The notes beneath the pieces were generated by a model. That model saw only the letters and a list, made by a program, of their open reading frames with translations, made no database searches and was not told the DNA's origin. 13,430 bases of DNA, taken from positions 1-13,430 of the forward strand of contig DATKPC010000125.1 of the NCBI GenBank assembly GCA_035524275.1, given 5' to 3'. The translations under genes were made by a program, and so were the position numbers. Origin of the DNA: DATKPC01 sp035524275 (GTDB lineage: Bacteria > Pseudomonadota > Gammaproteobacteria > Burkholderiales > Burkholderiaceae_F). Numbering within the stretch: the first letter of the stretch is position 1; each line of letters opens with the position of its first letter. Below, piece by piece: positions 6,237-13,217 of this stretch.

Positions 6237-6354
6237 AGCGTCACTCTCAGGCGTGCGTCGTCTCGATTCGCCTTGGGCTGTGATCGATCATGGCCATGCG
6301 GAGACCGAACCGCCAGCGGCCGTTGCGCCGAGCACGATGGCTACGCGTCACCCG

Positions 6355-6687
6355 TTATGGCAGCGGCGTGACCGCCGAATCGATGCCGCGAGTCTCGCCC
6401 ATCGCCTGCCGCAAGCCGTCTTCAACGGCCTCGTCGATGCAGTCGGCGACCGCCTGTCGATAGTCGACGCGGCTTGACGCATACGAGCGGCGGCATAGCT
6501 GTCCGGCGGCGTCGGCGAGATGCCGTCGCAGTCGCTCCCTGCCCTGCGGTGAATTCCATTCCGTGGTGTCCACGCGAACGCGCGCGCTTTGAATCAGCAA
6601 AGGGTCGGCGGGATCCGCTTGCGCGTTCGCGACGGCGATGATCAACAAGAGCGGGCCGAAGCCGCGAAAAATGCCGCGTGTCTTCAT
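6355..6687 (-). CDS. UrcA family exported protein
   Basis: The product is 110 residues. ATG 6687 is preceded by a near-perfect AGGAGGT with a 4-base spacer, which rejects the longer in-frame start. A signal peptide runs from 1 to about 24 (hydrophobic core GPLLLIIAVA, likely cleavage NAQA|DP). The mature part has the UrcA pattern: 'VRVDTTEWNSPQGRERLRRHLADAAGQLC' (about 38-65), then '(R)VDYRQAVADCIDEAVEDGLRQA' (74-95). Two cysteines, 65 and 83, probably form a disulfide in the periplasm. UrcA proteins are small exported proteins of unknown function. The gene is divergent from the LysR regulator, with 109 bases between their starts, so that regulator may control it; the sequence does not prove this. 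Confidence 0.82.
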   Translation of the reverse strand: MKTRGIFRGFGPLLLIIAVANAQADPADPLLIQSARVRVDTTEWNSPQGRERLRRHLADAAGQLCRRSYASSRVDYRQAVADCIDEAVEDGLRQAMGETRGIDSAVTPLP

Positions 6688-6796
6688 GGAAACCTCCTCG
6701 TGGCGCGGGAAGCATTCCACCCGTCGCCGCTCGCCGCTTCAAGCGATTTGATTCGCCGCGACGCATAACCTAAAGTCATGCGAATTTTCCGGCCGG
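6688..6796. promoter_or_regulatory. Divergent promoter region, urcA-like gene / lysR
   Basis: This 109-base space separates the two diverging starts. LysR-type regulators commonly bind such a region to control the divergent gene and themselves. A locally AT-richer patch runs from about 6740 to 6790, and an imperfect symmetry GCGATTTGATTCGC lies near 6743-6756. No clear LysR box (T-N11-A in a dyad) stands out. Confidence 0.35.
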
Positions 6797-7708
6797 ATGT
6801 GCATCGCGATGATCGACCGCAGGCTTCCGTCGTTGCTGGCATTGCGCGCGTTCGCGTCCGCGGCGGAGCACTCGAGCTTCACCGAGGCGGCGCGAGAACT
6901 GAACGTGACGCAGGCTGCCATCAGCCGTCACGTGCGCGGGTTGGAAGACGACCTGGGGCAGGCGGTCTTTCGGCGCCTGCACCGCCGCGTGGAACTCACG
7001 CCCGTGGGCGAGCGGCTCGCGCGCGAGCTGGCGGCGGGCTTCACGCAGATTCACGCAGCGGTGCAGGCCGCGCGAAAGGTCCGCGCCCGGCGCCTGCGCC
7101 TGACGGTGGAGCCGGCCTTCGCCGCCCGCTGGCTCGTGCCGCGGCTGGACGACTTCGGGCGAAAGCATCCGGACATCGTGATCGAGTTGGAGACGTCCAA
7201 CGTCCTGCGGCAGCTCGGCGAGGAGGCGGACGTCGCGATCCGCTACACGATGCGCAGCGACCGGCGGCCGACCGGCAAGGCGCAGCGCCTTTTCTCCTGC
7301 GAGGTCGTGCCGGTGATCGGGAAGCCGGCCGGCCGCGCGGCGCGCGGTTTGCGCCGTGACGAGAGCGTCCTGGGCCGCCGCCTGCTGCACGACGACCAGG
7401 GCGAGCTGTGGGCGCAGTGGTTCGTGGCGGCGGGCCTGGACATCGCGACCGCCGCGGCGCACCAGCATTTCTCCGACTATTCGATCGCGCTCGATGCGGC
7501 CGAGCGCGGCGCGGGCGTCGCGCTGGGCGCCGTGCCGTTCATCCAGGCCGACCTTGCCAAGGGTTGGCTGGCGCGCGTCGGAAGCACCGGGCTGATGGCC
7601 GGCGCGTACTGGGTCGTCGAATCGGGTGAGCGCGCGAGCGCCAAGCAGCGGGCCGCGTTTGTCACCTGGCTGCTCGAGCAGGCGGCGCGGACCGTGGCGG
7701 GGAACTGA
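6797..7708 (+). CDS. LysR-family transcriptional regulator (GcvA-like)
   Basis: The product is 303 residues, typical of LysR proteins. The N-terminal winged helix-turn-helix starts 'RRLPSLLALRAFASAAEHSSFTEAARELNVTQAAISRHVRGLEDDLGQAVFRR' (8-60), with the helix-turn-helix at about 28-47; 'LTPVGERLA' follows. This is the GcvA/AmpR-type pattern. The effector domain (about 95-300) contains 'LRLTVEPAFAARWLVPRL.DF...HPDIVIELETS' and 'GAGVALGAVPFIQADLAKGWLARV', as in that subgroup. It binds DNA as a tetramer and responds to an unknown small molecule. The start is not settled: ATG 6797 gives MCIAMIDRRLP and ATG 6809 gives MIDRRLP, which resembles the usual GcvA-like N-terminus more; neither has a strong ribosome binding site. 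The divergent UrcA-family gene is the obvious candidate target. Confidence 0.93.
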   Translation: MCIAMIDRRLPSLLALRAFASAAEHSSFTEAARELNVTQAAISRHVRGLEDDLGQAVFRRLHRRVELTPVGERLARELAAGFTQIHAAVQAARKVRARRLRLTVEPAFAARWLVPRLDDFGRKHPDIVIELETSNVLRQLGEEADVAIRYTMRSDRRPTGKAQRLFSCEVVPVIGKPAGRAARGLRRDESVLGRRLLHDDQGELWAQWFVAAGLDIATAAAHQHFSDYSIALDAAERGAGVALGAVPFIQADLAKGWLARVGSTGLMAGAYWVVESGERASAKQRAAFVTWLLEQAARTVAGN

Positions 7709-7759
7709 GCGGAGTCGCCGCCGGCGTGCGTGCCGTGCGGCAAGCATCCTGCACGCTCT

Positions 7760-7787
7760 GACCCCACCACGCGGACCCCACCACGCG
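7760..7787. repeat. 14-bp tandem direct repeat
   Basis: GACCCCACCACGCG occurs twice back to back (7760-7773 and 7774-7787) in the space between the lysR stop and the cyclase gene. Copies on the same face of DNA could be a protein-binding site, but simple slippage duplication explains them equally well. Confidence 0.5.
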
Positions 7788-7934
7788 CGATTCGGGTGAT
7801 TTCGAAGGGCGGAATAGGGCGTCCCTTACCGGCCATTTGCCTCATTGATTTCGTCGCGATCGGGCCGAACATCGCGAGACGCGACGGTGCCGCGCGCCGG
7901 CCGCGACGGGTTTTTCCCCAGCCACATCGCCCGA

Positions 7935-9293
7935 GTGAGCGCCCGAGTGAGCGGAACGAAGTATTCGGTCAGTCTTTCCGCGCTGCTGAAGCGGATCAAC
8001 CGTACCGCGGTTGCCGCGGCCGCCGGCATCGTCTTCGTGGCGGCCGTCGTCGGAACCTTCGCGATCGGGCTCGCGGGTCTCGTGCAGACCGCGCACGTGC
8101 AGGCCCGCGTGCTGGCCGACAGCGCCGTGCCGCCGCTACAGGTCCGGGACCCGCGCGCGGCGCAGGAACTTCTGGGTTCGCTGCGGTATTGGCCGCAGGT
8201 GTATGCCGCGCAAATCGTGGGTCCGGACCGCCGCGTGTTCGCCCGCTATGTCCGGCATCGCCCGGGCGCATCCGACGTGCCCGCCGGCGACGCCGCGGTG
8301 CCGTCCGGCTTGCTGGGCGGCGTGCTGACGTTTCGGCAGGTCATCGATGACGGCGACGGCCGCATGGGCGTCCTCACGCTCAGCATCGGCCTGGGCGACC
8401 TCTACCGGCAGACGGCCTGGATCGGGGCGGCGATGTTCCTCGCGACGCTTGCCGCGGTCGCCGTCAGCGGCCTGCTGCTGCGCCGCCTGCGGCCGTCCGT
8501 CCTGGTCCCGATGCAGGCGCTCAATCGCCTGATGGCGCGGGTCCATGGCCAATCGGACTACGCCGTCCGTGCCCGCGTCAGCCACGTCGAGGAAATCGAC
8601 GACTTGGGCCGCGGATTCAACGCGATGATCGAGACGATCCAGGACCGCGACCGGCAACTTGCCCGGCTCGCGTTCTGCGACAACCTCACGGGGCTGCCGA
8701 ACCGCCACGCGTTCCTGGATCGCCTGCAGCGCGAGGTGCAACGGTCGATGCGCAGCGGGCGCCGGCTGGGGCTGCTGTTCCTCGACCTCGATGGCTTCAA
8801 GTCGGTCAACGACACGCTGGGCCACGAGATCGGGGATCGCCTGCTGGTCGAGGCCGCGCAGCGCCTCCGCGACGCGCTGCGCCCGTCGGACACCGCGGCA
8901 CAGATGAACGCGGCCCCCCACGACCAGGCCGCATCGCGGCTGGGCGGTGACGAATTCACGGTGCTGGTTCCGGACATGCACGCGGTCGACGACGTGATGG
9001 CGGTCGCGCAGCGCGTCGGCGAGGTGCTGCGCCGCCCGTTCCTGATCGACGGCCACGAGTTGTCGATCTCCGGCAGCATCGGCGCCGCGGTTTTCCCGGA
9101 TCATGGCCGCGATGCGAGCGAACTGCTGCGCAACGCCGACGCGGCGATGTATGACGCGAAGCGCGGCGGCCGCGACCACTGCCGGCTGCATGTCGCCGCA
9201 GGGGCGGAACGCGCGAAGGACCTGCCGACACGGGACCTGCCAACGCGGGACGTCCCGATTCGCGACCCGTCGCGGCGAACGGCGCATGCGTAG
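7935..9293 (+). CDS. Membrane diguanylate cyclase (CHASE8-HAMP-GGDEF)
   Basis: The product is 452 residues from GTG 7935. The frame opens at TTG 7845, but the added 30 residues look non-coding and no candidate start has a good ribosome binding site, so the N-terminus is uncertain. TM1 is at about 25-49. A periplasmic CHASE8-like sensor (about 50-158) contains 'SLRYWPQVYAAQIVGPDRRVFARY' and 'GVLTLSIGLGDLYRQT'. TM2 is at about 161-182, HAMP at about 183-236 and GGDEF at about 245-415, with 'DNLTGLPNRHAF', 'LFLDLDGFKSVNDTLGHEIGD' and an intact GGDEF (337-341). It should make c-di-GMP from two GTP in response to a periplasmic signal. An inhibitory-site RxxD (RPSD, 316-319) is present, but 12 extra residues separate it from GGDEF. 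The C-terminus ends in a DLPTR-type tandem repeat (429-443). There is no EAL domain. Confidence 0.9.
   Translation: MSARVSGTKYSVSLSALLKRINRTAVAAAAGIVFVAAVVGTFAIGLAGLVQTAHVQARVLADSAVPPLQVRDPRAAQELLGSLRYWPQVYAAQIVGPDRRVFARYVRHRPGASDVPAGDAAVPSGLLGGVLTFRQVIDDGDGRMGVLTLSIGLGDLYRQTAWIGAAMFLATLAAVAVSGLLLRRLRPSVLVPMQALNRLMARVHGQSDYAVRARVSHVEEIDDLGRGFNAMIETIQDRDRQLARLAFCDNLTGLPNRHAFLDRLQREVQRSMRSGRRLGLLFLDLDGFKSVNDTLGHEIGDRLLVEAAQRLRDALRPSDTAAQMNAAPHDQAASRLGGDEFTVLVPDMHAVDDVMAVAQRVGEVLRRPFLIDGHELSISGSIGAAVFPDHGRDASELLRNADAAMYDAKRGGRDHCRLHVAAGAERAKDLPTRDLPTRDVPIRDPSRRTAHA
9219..9263 (+). repeat. 15-bp tandem repeat in the end of the cyclase gene
   Basis: Three in-frame units of 15 bases (9219-9233, 9234-9248, 9249-9263) encode DLPTR, DLPTR and DVPIR; a partial fourth (DPSR) follows. 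The first two units differ at two bases and the third has diverged more. They lie beyond the folded GGDEF domain, so they form a disordered tail. Confidence 0.75.
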
Positions 9294-9383
9294 CCTAGGA
9301 CACGGCTCGCAAGGTCGCGGACACGCCGGCGTCGCCGCGATCGCCGGCCCGGCGGCCGCCGGCAACCCCGCCGAGGAGGGCAA

Positions 9384-9830
9384 GTGACCCTGCGAAAGCC
9401 GCATCGACCGATTCCGCCGGAAATCTCCGCCGAGCAGCGGTGGGCCATCCACGGGCTGCTGCTCGTCGCGAGCCTCGTCATCTACGCGATCTTCCGGGCG
9501 CTGTGGACTGCGACGGCGCACAACGCCAACCCGACGATGGGCTCGGTCCTGCGCCCGTTCGTCGTGCTCCTGCTGCTTTCGGGGCTGGCGTTCGGCACGG
9601 TCGCCTGGATGCAGCCGCACTGGCGGTCGCGCGACGCCGCCCGCGTCGCCAGCACCGTCTGGCTCGCAGCGTCGGTCTTCTACCTCGTCGTCGTCGGCTG
9701 CCCGACGGTGCTGCTGCTCATCGTCATCCCGTTCGTGCCCTTCTGCCTCGGCGCGTTGATCGGCCACAACATCGGCCGATTCCACCATCCGGCGCATTGG
9801 GACGGGATCGAGATGAACCTCGACGACTGA
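9384..9830 (+). CDS. Small polytopic inner-membrane protein, unknown function
   Basis: The product is 148 residues. GTG 9384 follows GAGGAGGG closely (3-4 base spacer), which supports this start. Four hydrophobic segments are visible: about 20-40 (IHGLLLVASLVIYAIFRAL), 57-76 (RPFVVLLLLSGLAFGTVAW), 88-105 and 107-127 (PTVLLLIVIPFVPFCLGALIG). The N-terminus is basic and proline-rich, and the tail is short and acidic (DGIEMNLDD). I do not recognise the family, and no catalytic or transport motif is visible. It begins 90 bases after the diguanylate cyclase stop on the same strand, so the two may be co-transcribed; a functional link is not shown. The next gene, on the minus strand, converges on it. 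Confidence 0.75.
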   Translation: MTLRKPHRPIPPEISAEQRWAIHGLLLVASLVIYAIFRALWTATAHNANPTMGSVLRPFVVLLLLSGLAFGTVAWMQPHWRSRDAARVASTVWLAASVFYLVVVGCPTVLLLIVIPFVPFCLGALIGHNIGRFHHPAHWDGIEMNLDD

Positions 9831-9923
9831 TCCGGCCGGCAGGGGCGCGCGCGTGCGCTCCTGATGCCTCCCGGCCCCTGGCGGCCGCGCGTCATCGAGA
9901 AAAGGCAGCCGGGTCTTGGCGGT

Positions 9924-10367
9924 TCAATGGCACTTGCCGGCGAGCGCCAGGATCGGCATGAGGGGAATGGCGAGCAGGCCGGCTTCCCCCAACGAGAAGC
10001 AATCCGGTATCTGGGCATTCGCCACCGAAGTTCCAAATGCTTGCCAGCGCTTGTCGCGGGGATTCTCGACGTGGTCCGCCGTGATGACGACGGTGCCGAG
10101 TTCGGTGGTTCCGTCAGCCGGTGGGTGCGAGCGCCGCTGCTCGAGCGTCTGTTGAGCGCGGTGCACGGTGTCCGAGAAGGAGTCGGCCGGCGCGGCCACG
10201 CGCGACGTCAGTTCGCATCGCACGACGACGACCGAGCCGCACTCCCCGGACGCCCGACCTGCGTTCGGGTCGAGGTTCAGGTCGGCGCTTTGCGCCGCCG
10301 CGCCTGCCGAGGCCAACTCGATCAGCAAGGCGACGCTAAAGGCCTTGACGTGTCGTATCCCGTTCAA
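9924..10367 (-). CDS. Exported protein of unknown function with four cysteines
   Basis: The product is 147 residues from TTG 10367. That start has no good ribosome binding site but gives a proper signal peptide: MNGIRHVKAFSVALLIELASAGAAA, with cleavage near AAA|Q or AQ|S. The mature protein has cysteines at 43, 51, 123 and 146, a Gln/Arg-rich stretch 'VHRAQQTLEQRRS' (68-80), a 'GTVVITADHVENPRDKRWQAFGTSVANAQIPDCF' block (91-124), and a hydrophobic C-terminal segment (129-144) ending GKCH. Third-position G/C bias and the signal peptide make a real gene likely. The pattern VVI.ADHVE.P...RW..F..S...A..PDCF feels like a conserved proteobacterial family, but I cannot name it. It converges with the membrane protein gene and diverges from ssuE. 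Confidence 0.65.
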   Translation of the reverse strand: MNGIRHVKAFSVALLIELASAGAAAQSADLNLDPNAGRASGECGSVVVVRCELTSRVAAPADSFSDTVHRAQQTLEQRRSHPPADGTTELGTVVITADHVENPRDKRWQAFGTSVANAQIPDCFSLGEAGLLAIPLMPILALAGKCH

Positions 10368-10704
10368 GGGGCGTCTCGAAAGAACGTGCGATCGGCAGTA
10401 TCGCCGTCGCTGGGCTCGACGGCAACCGGTCCCGGTGGCCCCACGCAGCGGGCGCGGCGCGAGAAGACACCGACGAGAGCCCCATTTTCGTCTTTGGCCT
10501 CGTTTTCGCCGGCACGCGACAGCGCGGCATGGCGACCTTCACGGAGGGACCGGGCGCCCGTGTCCGTCCCGCCTGCCGTCCATCGCCACCCGCAGCGCCA
10601 AAGCAGATAAGCAATGGCGTTTTGCTTCGTTGGCCCGCCGTGCCGCCTCTCTTAACTTGCCGTCTTTCGCCTTTGGCCCTTGTGGCGCCCCGCGCGCTTC
10701 CCCC
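10368..10704. other. Intergenic region upstream of the ssu genes
   Basis: This 337-base space lies between the divergent exported-protein gene and ssuE. Codon-like structure is poor. It contains an AT-richer patch from about 10596 to 10660 that should hold the ssu promoter, with the inverted repeat at 10609-10627 and a weak promoter-like pair further down (TTGGCC near 10629, TTAACT near 10651). No gene is evident. Confidence 0.5.
10609..10627 (+). promoter_or_regulatory. Candidate operator upstream of ssuE
   Basis: AAGCAA (10609-10614) and TTGCTT (10622-10627) are exact inverted halves separated by 7 bases. A further AAGCA lies just upstream (10601-10605). It is 78 bases before the ssuE ATG. 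Sulfonate genes in enteric and Burkholderia species are known to be under LysR-type control (CysB, Cbl, SsuR), and the site could serve such a protein. The assignment is inference. Confidence 0.4.
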
Positions 10705-11262
10705 ATGCACGTTCTCGGCATTTCCGGCAGCCCCTCGGCCCGGTCGCGTTCCGGCTGGCTGCTCGACCTGGCATTGGCTCGCCTGGAAGGGCACGTCGAC
10801 TCGCGCTCGTCGGTGGCCGTGCGCAGCCTGCCGGGCAGCGCGCTGCTGGCGGCGGATGCGCACGATCCGGCGATCCGCGAGGCGATCGGCCAGGTCGAGG
10901 CGAGCGACCTCGTGGTCGTCGCCACCCCGATCTACAAGGCGTCCTATAGCGGCCTGCTGAAGCTCTTCCTCGACCTCCTGCCGAACGACGTGCTGCGCGG
11001 CAAGACCGTGCTGCCGCTCGCGACCGGAGGCAGCCTCGCGCACATGCTGGCGCTGGACTATGCACTGAAGCCGGTGCTGTCGGCCTTGGGGGCCCGCGAC
11101 ATCCTGGACGGGGTGTACGCGACGGACGCGCAGTTGGTTGCGAAAGTGGCGGTCGCGAATGTGGCGGTCGCGAAAGTGGCCGCGTACGTGCCGAGCGATG
11201 ACCTGGTCGAGCGCCTGGACCGGGCGTTAAGACCCGTGCTGCGAGAAGGCGTGGGGGTCTAG
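10705..11262 (+). CDS. ssuE: NAD(P)H-dependent FMN reductase SsuE
   Basis: The product is 185 residues. ATG 10705 gives MHVLGISGSPS, matching the family N-terminus; the frame is open further upstream, but nothing there is conserved. No clear ribosome binding site precedes it. Motifs are the phosphate loop GSPSARSRS (8-16), 'VVATPIYKASYSGLLKLFLDLLP' (71-93) and 'LPLATGGSLAHMLALDYALKPVLSALGA' (103-130). Tyr119 corresponds to the pi-helix Tyr118 of E. coli SsuE, a mark of reductases in two-component monooxygenases. It reduces FMN with NAD(P)H in the cytosol for an SsuD-type monooxygenase that releases sulfite from alkanesulfonates. Residues 145-159 are three VA(K/N)VA units encoded by a 15-bp tandem repeat, in a stretch that is variable in the family. 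It leads the ssu cluster and likely responds to sulfate starvation. Confidence 0.93.
   Translation: MHVLGISGSPSARSRSGWLLDLALARLEGHVDSRSSVAVRSLPGSALLAADAHDPAIREAIGQVEASDLVVVATPIYKASYSGLLKLFLDLLPNDVLRGKTVLPLATGGSLAHMLALDYALKPVLSALGARDILDGVYATDAQLVAKVAVANVAVAKVAAYVPSDDLVERLDRALRPVLREGVGV
11137..11181 (+). repeat. 15-bp tandem repeat inside ssuE
   Basis: Three in-frame 15-base units (11137-11151, 11152-11166, 11167-11181) encode VAKVA, VANVA and VAKVA and differ at only a few bases. They lie between the DGVYATDAQ segment and the C-terminal helix. The near identity points to recent slippage expansion. Confidence 0.8.
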
Positions 11263-11361
11263 GCGGGACGCGTAGGGAGGGGTTCGTCGTCGCCTGCGGC
11301 GCCTTGCCGGCGTGGCGGGCGAGGCGTGCCGATCGGCGGGCGGGCTGGCGGAGGAAAAGGG

Positions 11362-12378
11362 ATGACGATCGGGCGATGGACAGAGGTGGGCTTGCAGGGC
11401 TTCGCGGCGATTCGCCGCGGACTGGCTCGGTGGGGCCTGGGCGTCGCCGCGGTGGGGTTCTGCCTCGCATCGACCTGGGCCGCGGACAACCCGGCGGAGC
11501 TGCGGATCGGGTTCCAGAAGTCGGCGAGCGTGTTCGTGCTGCAGAAGTCGCAAAGGTCGCTGGAAAAGCGGCTGGTGCCGCTCGGCGTCGCAGTGAAGTG
11601 GGTCGAGTTTCCGGCCGGGCCGCAGCTGCTGGAAGGGCTCAACGTCGGCTCGATCGACGTCGGCTACGTCGGCGAGGCGCCGCCGATCTTCGCGCAGGCG
11701 GCGGGTGCGAACTTCGTCTATGTCGTGTTCGATCCGGCCGCGCCGGGCGCCGAGGCGATCATCGTGCCGAAAACCTCGGCGATCCGCACCGTCGCGGACC
11801 TCAAGGGCAAGAAGGTGGCGCTGAACAAGGGCTCGAACGTCCATTACCTGCTGGTCCGCGTGCTGCAGAACAGCGGCCTCGCCTACGCTGACGTGCAGCC
11901 GGTGTTCCTGCCGCCGGCGGATGCGCGTGCGGCCTTCGAGCGCGGCGCGGTCGATGCGTGGGCCATCTGGGATCCGTTCCTCGCGGCGGCGCAGACGCAG
12001 CTCGGCGCGCGGATCGTCGCCGACGGGCAGGGCGCGGTGAACAACTACGCGTACTACCTCGCGGAGCGGCAGTATGCGGAGAAGTACCCGCAGGTGCTCG
12101 ACGTGCTGTTCGAGGACCTGCGCGAGCAGGGCGCCCTGATCAACCAGGATCCGGCGAAGGCCGCCGCCCGCGTGGCGCCGCTGCAGGGGCTGGATCCGGA
12201 GGTTGTCGAGCGCGCGCTGCGCCGCAATCCGTCGGGCGTCGCACCCGTGACGGCGGCGATCGCCGCGCAGCAGCAGAAGATCGCCGACGTGTTCGCGGAG
12301 TTGAAGCTCATTCCGAAGCCGATCCGCGTCGCGGACACGCTGCCCGGCGCGGCGACGCGGGCGGCGCCGGGCAAGTGA
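11362..12378 (+). CDS. ssuA: Aliphatic sulfonate ABC transporter substrate-binding protein SsuA
   Basis: The product is 338 residues. ATG 11362 has GGAGG about 7 bases upstream; a longer in-frame start at 11326 lacks one. Residues 1-40 are a twin-arginine-free signal peptide with a long n-region (RR at 18-19, core LGVAAVGFCLA, cleavage near TWA|AD). The mature protein matches SsuA closely: 'LRIGFQKSASVFVLQKS...LEKRL', 'KWVEFPAGPQLLEGLNVGSIDVGYVGEAPPIFAQAAGANFVYV' (79-121), 'TVADLKGKKVALNKGSNVHYLLVRVL' (143-168) and 'LPPADARAAFERGAVDAWAIWDPF' (183-206). It captures alkanesulfonates in the periplasm and passes them to SsuC. It lies 99 bases after ssuE and overlaps ssuC by four bases (GTGA), so translation of the two is coupled. 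In many bacteria ssuD comes next; here it does not. Confidence 0.95.
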   Translation: MTIGRWTEVGLQGFAAIRRGLARWGLGVAAVGFCLASTWAADNPAELRIGFQKSASVFVLQKSQRSLEKRLVPLGVAVKWVEFPAGPQLLEGLNVGSIDVGYVGEAPPIFAQAAGANFVYVVFDPAAPGAEAIIVPKTSAIRTVADLKGKKVALNKGSNVHYLLVRVLQNSGLAYADVQPVFLPPADARAAFERGAVDAWAIWDPFLAAAQTQLGARIVADGQGAVNNYAYYLAERQYAEKYPQVLDVLFEDLREQGALINQDPAKAAARVAPLQGLDPEVVERALRRNPSGVAPVTAAIAAQQQKIADVFAELKLIPKPIRVADTLPGAATRAAPGK

Positions 12379-13178
12379 CCGCTCGCGCATCGTCGTCGGG
12401 TTGGCGCGGCGCGCTGCCGTGGGTGGTGCCGGTCCTGGTACTGGCCGCCTGGGAACTGGCATCGCGCGCCGGCTGGCTCGCGACGCGCGTGCTGCCGGAG
12501 CCGTGGGCGGTGGCCAAGGCCTTCCGGGAATTGCTGCGTTCCGGCGAGCTCTGGCACCACGTCGCGGTGAGCAGCGTGCGCGCGCTGGCGGGCCTGCTGA
12601 TCGGCGGCGGGCTGGGGCTGCTGCTGGGCCTGCTGACCGGGACGTTCCGCGTCGCCGAGGCGCTGCTGGACACGACGCTGCAGATGGTGCGGAACATCCC
12701 GGCGCTCGCGTTGATCCCGCTCGTGATCCTGTGGTTCGGGATCGACGAGGCGGCGAAGCTCTTCCTGGTGGCCGTGGGCGTCTTCTTTCCGGTTTACCTG
12801 AATACGTTCCACGGCATCCGCGCGGTGGATCCGGCGCTGGTCGAGATGGCTCGCAGCTACGGGCTGCGCGGCTGGGCGCTGTACCGGCACGTCGTGCTGC
12901 CGGGGGCGTTGCCGTCGGTGCTGGTCGGCCTGCGCTTCGCGCTCGGGCTGATGTGGGTGCTGCTGATCGTCGCGGAGACGATCTCGGCGCAGGCCGGCAT
13001 CGGATACCTGACGATGAACGCGCGCGAATTCATGCAGACGGACGTCGTGCTCGTCGGGATCCTGCTCTATGCGTTGCTCGGGAAGCTTGCCGACGTGCTG
13101 TCGCGCGCGCTGGAGCGCGGGCTGCTGCGCTGGCATCCGGGCTATCACGCCGCAGAGCTGACGACCGCGGTGGCCTGA
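12375..13178 (+). CDS. ssuC: Aliphatic sulfonate ABC transporter permease SsuC
   Basis: The product is 267 residues from GTG 12375, which overlaps the ssuA stop codon; length and start fit the family. It is a BPD-type permease with about six membrane helices: roughly 14-30, 66-90, 105-122, 125-145, 183-202 and 222-240. The EAA loop that contacts the ATPase is 'VEMARSYGLRGWALYRHVVLPGALPSVLVGLRFALG' (156-191), with the conserved Gly163 and the LP pair. Other family blocks are 'LPEPWAVAKAF' (40-50), 'MVRNIPALALIPLVILWFGI' (104-123) and 'ETISAQAGIGYLTMNAREF' (201-219). It forms the inner-membrane channel with SsuB as the ATPase and SsuA as the donor. Nitrate/taurine permeases (NrtB, TauC) are related, but the SsuA and SsuE neighbours settle the choice. 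Confidence 0.94.
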   Translation: MTARASSSGWRGALPWVVPVLVLAAWELASRAGWLATRVLPEPWAVAKAFRELLRSGELWHHVAVSSVRALAGLLIGGGLGLLLGLLTGTFRVAEALLDTTLQMVRNIPALALIPLVILWFGIDEAAKLFLVAVGVFFPVYLNTFHGIRAVDPALVEMARSYGLRGWALYRHVVLPGALPSVLVGLRFALGLMWVLLIVAETISAQAGIGYLTMNAREFMQTDVVLVGILLYALLGKLADVLSRALERGLLRWHPGYHAAELTTAVA

Positions 13179-13217
13179 GCCGTCGCCCGACGGGTCGACG
13201 GGCACAAGGGGAATTCG

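Larger units (their letters stand above)
6025..6354. other. Intergenic region with palindromic repeats
   Basis: This 330-base space contains no convincing gene. It holds a near-palindrome at 6079-6092, which may be the CoA-transferase operator or promoter. It also holds the REP-like palindrome at 6165-6193 with its G-rich tail, and a small perfect hairpin GGCCGC-AACAT-GCGGCC (6220-6236). The stretch 6240-6354 shows nothing recognisable. Confidence 0.5.

Noticed and set aside
9287..9387. Short ATG frame overlapping the end of the cyclase gene and stopping at the next gene's start
   Set aside because: About 33 Gly/Ala-rich residues, no ribosome binding site and no conservation argument. A coupling peptide is possible but unsupported.
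8136..9797. A 553-codon open frame antisense to the diguanylate cyclase and membrane protein
   Set aside because: It spans two real genes on the other strand, has low-complexity Arg/Ala composition and no ribosome binding site.
9831..9923. GC-rich hairpin after the membrane protein (near 9841-9862) as a terminator
   Set aside because: The stem forms with a wobble pair, but no T-run follows in either direction, so termination cannot be supported.
10529..10960. Plus-strand frame starting in the ssu upstream region
   Set aside because: It overlaps most of ssuE in another phase and has low-complexity composition.
11227..12462. Long minus-strand frame opposite ssuA
   Set aside because: The composition is that of a shadow frame. 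ssuA on the plus strand is certain.
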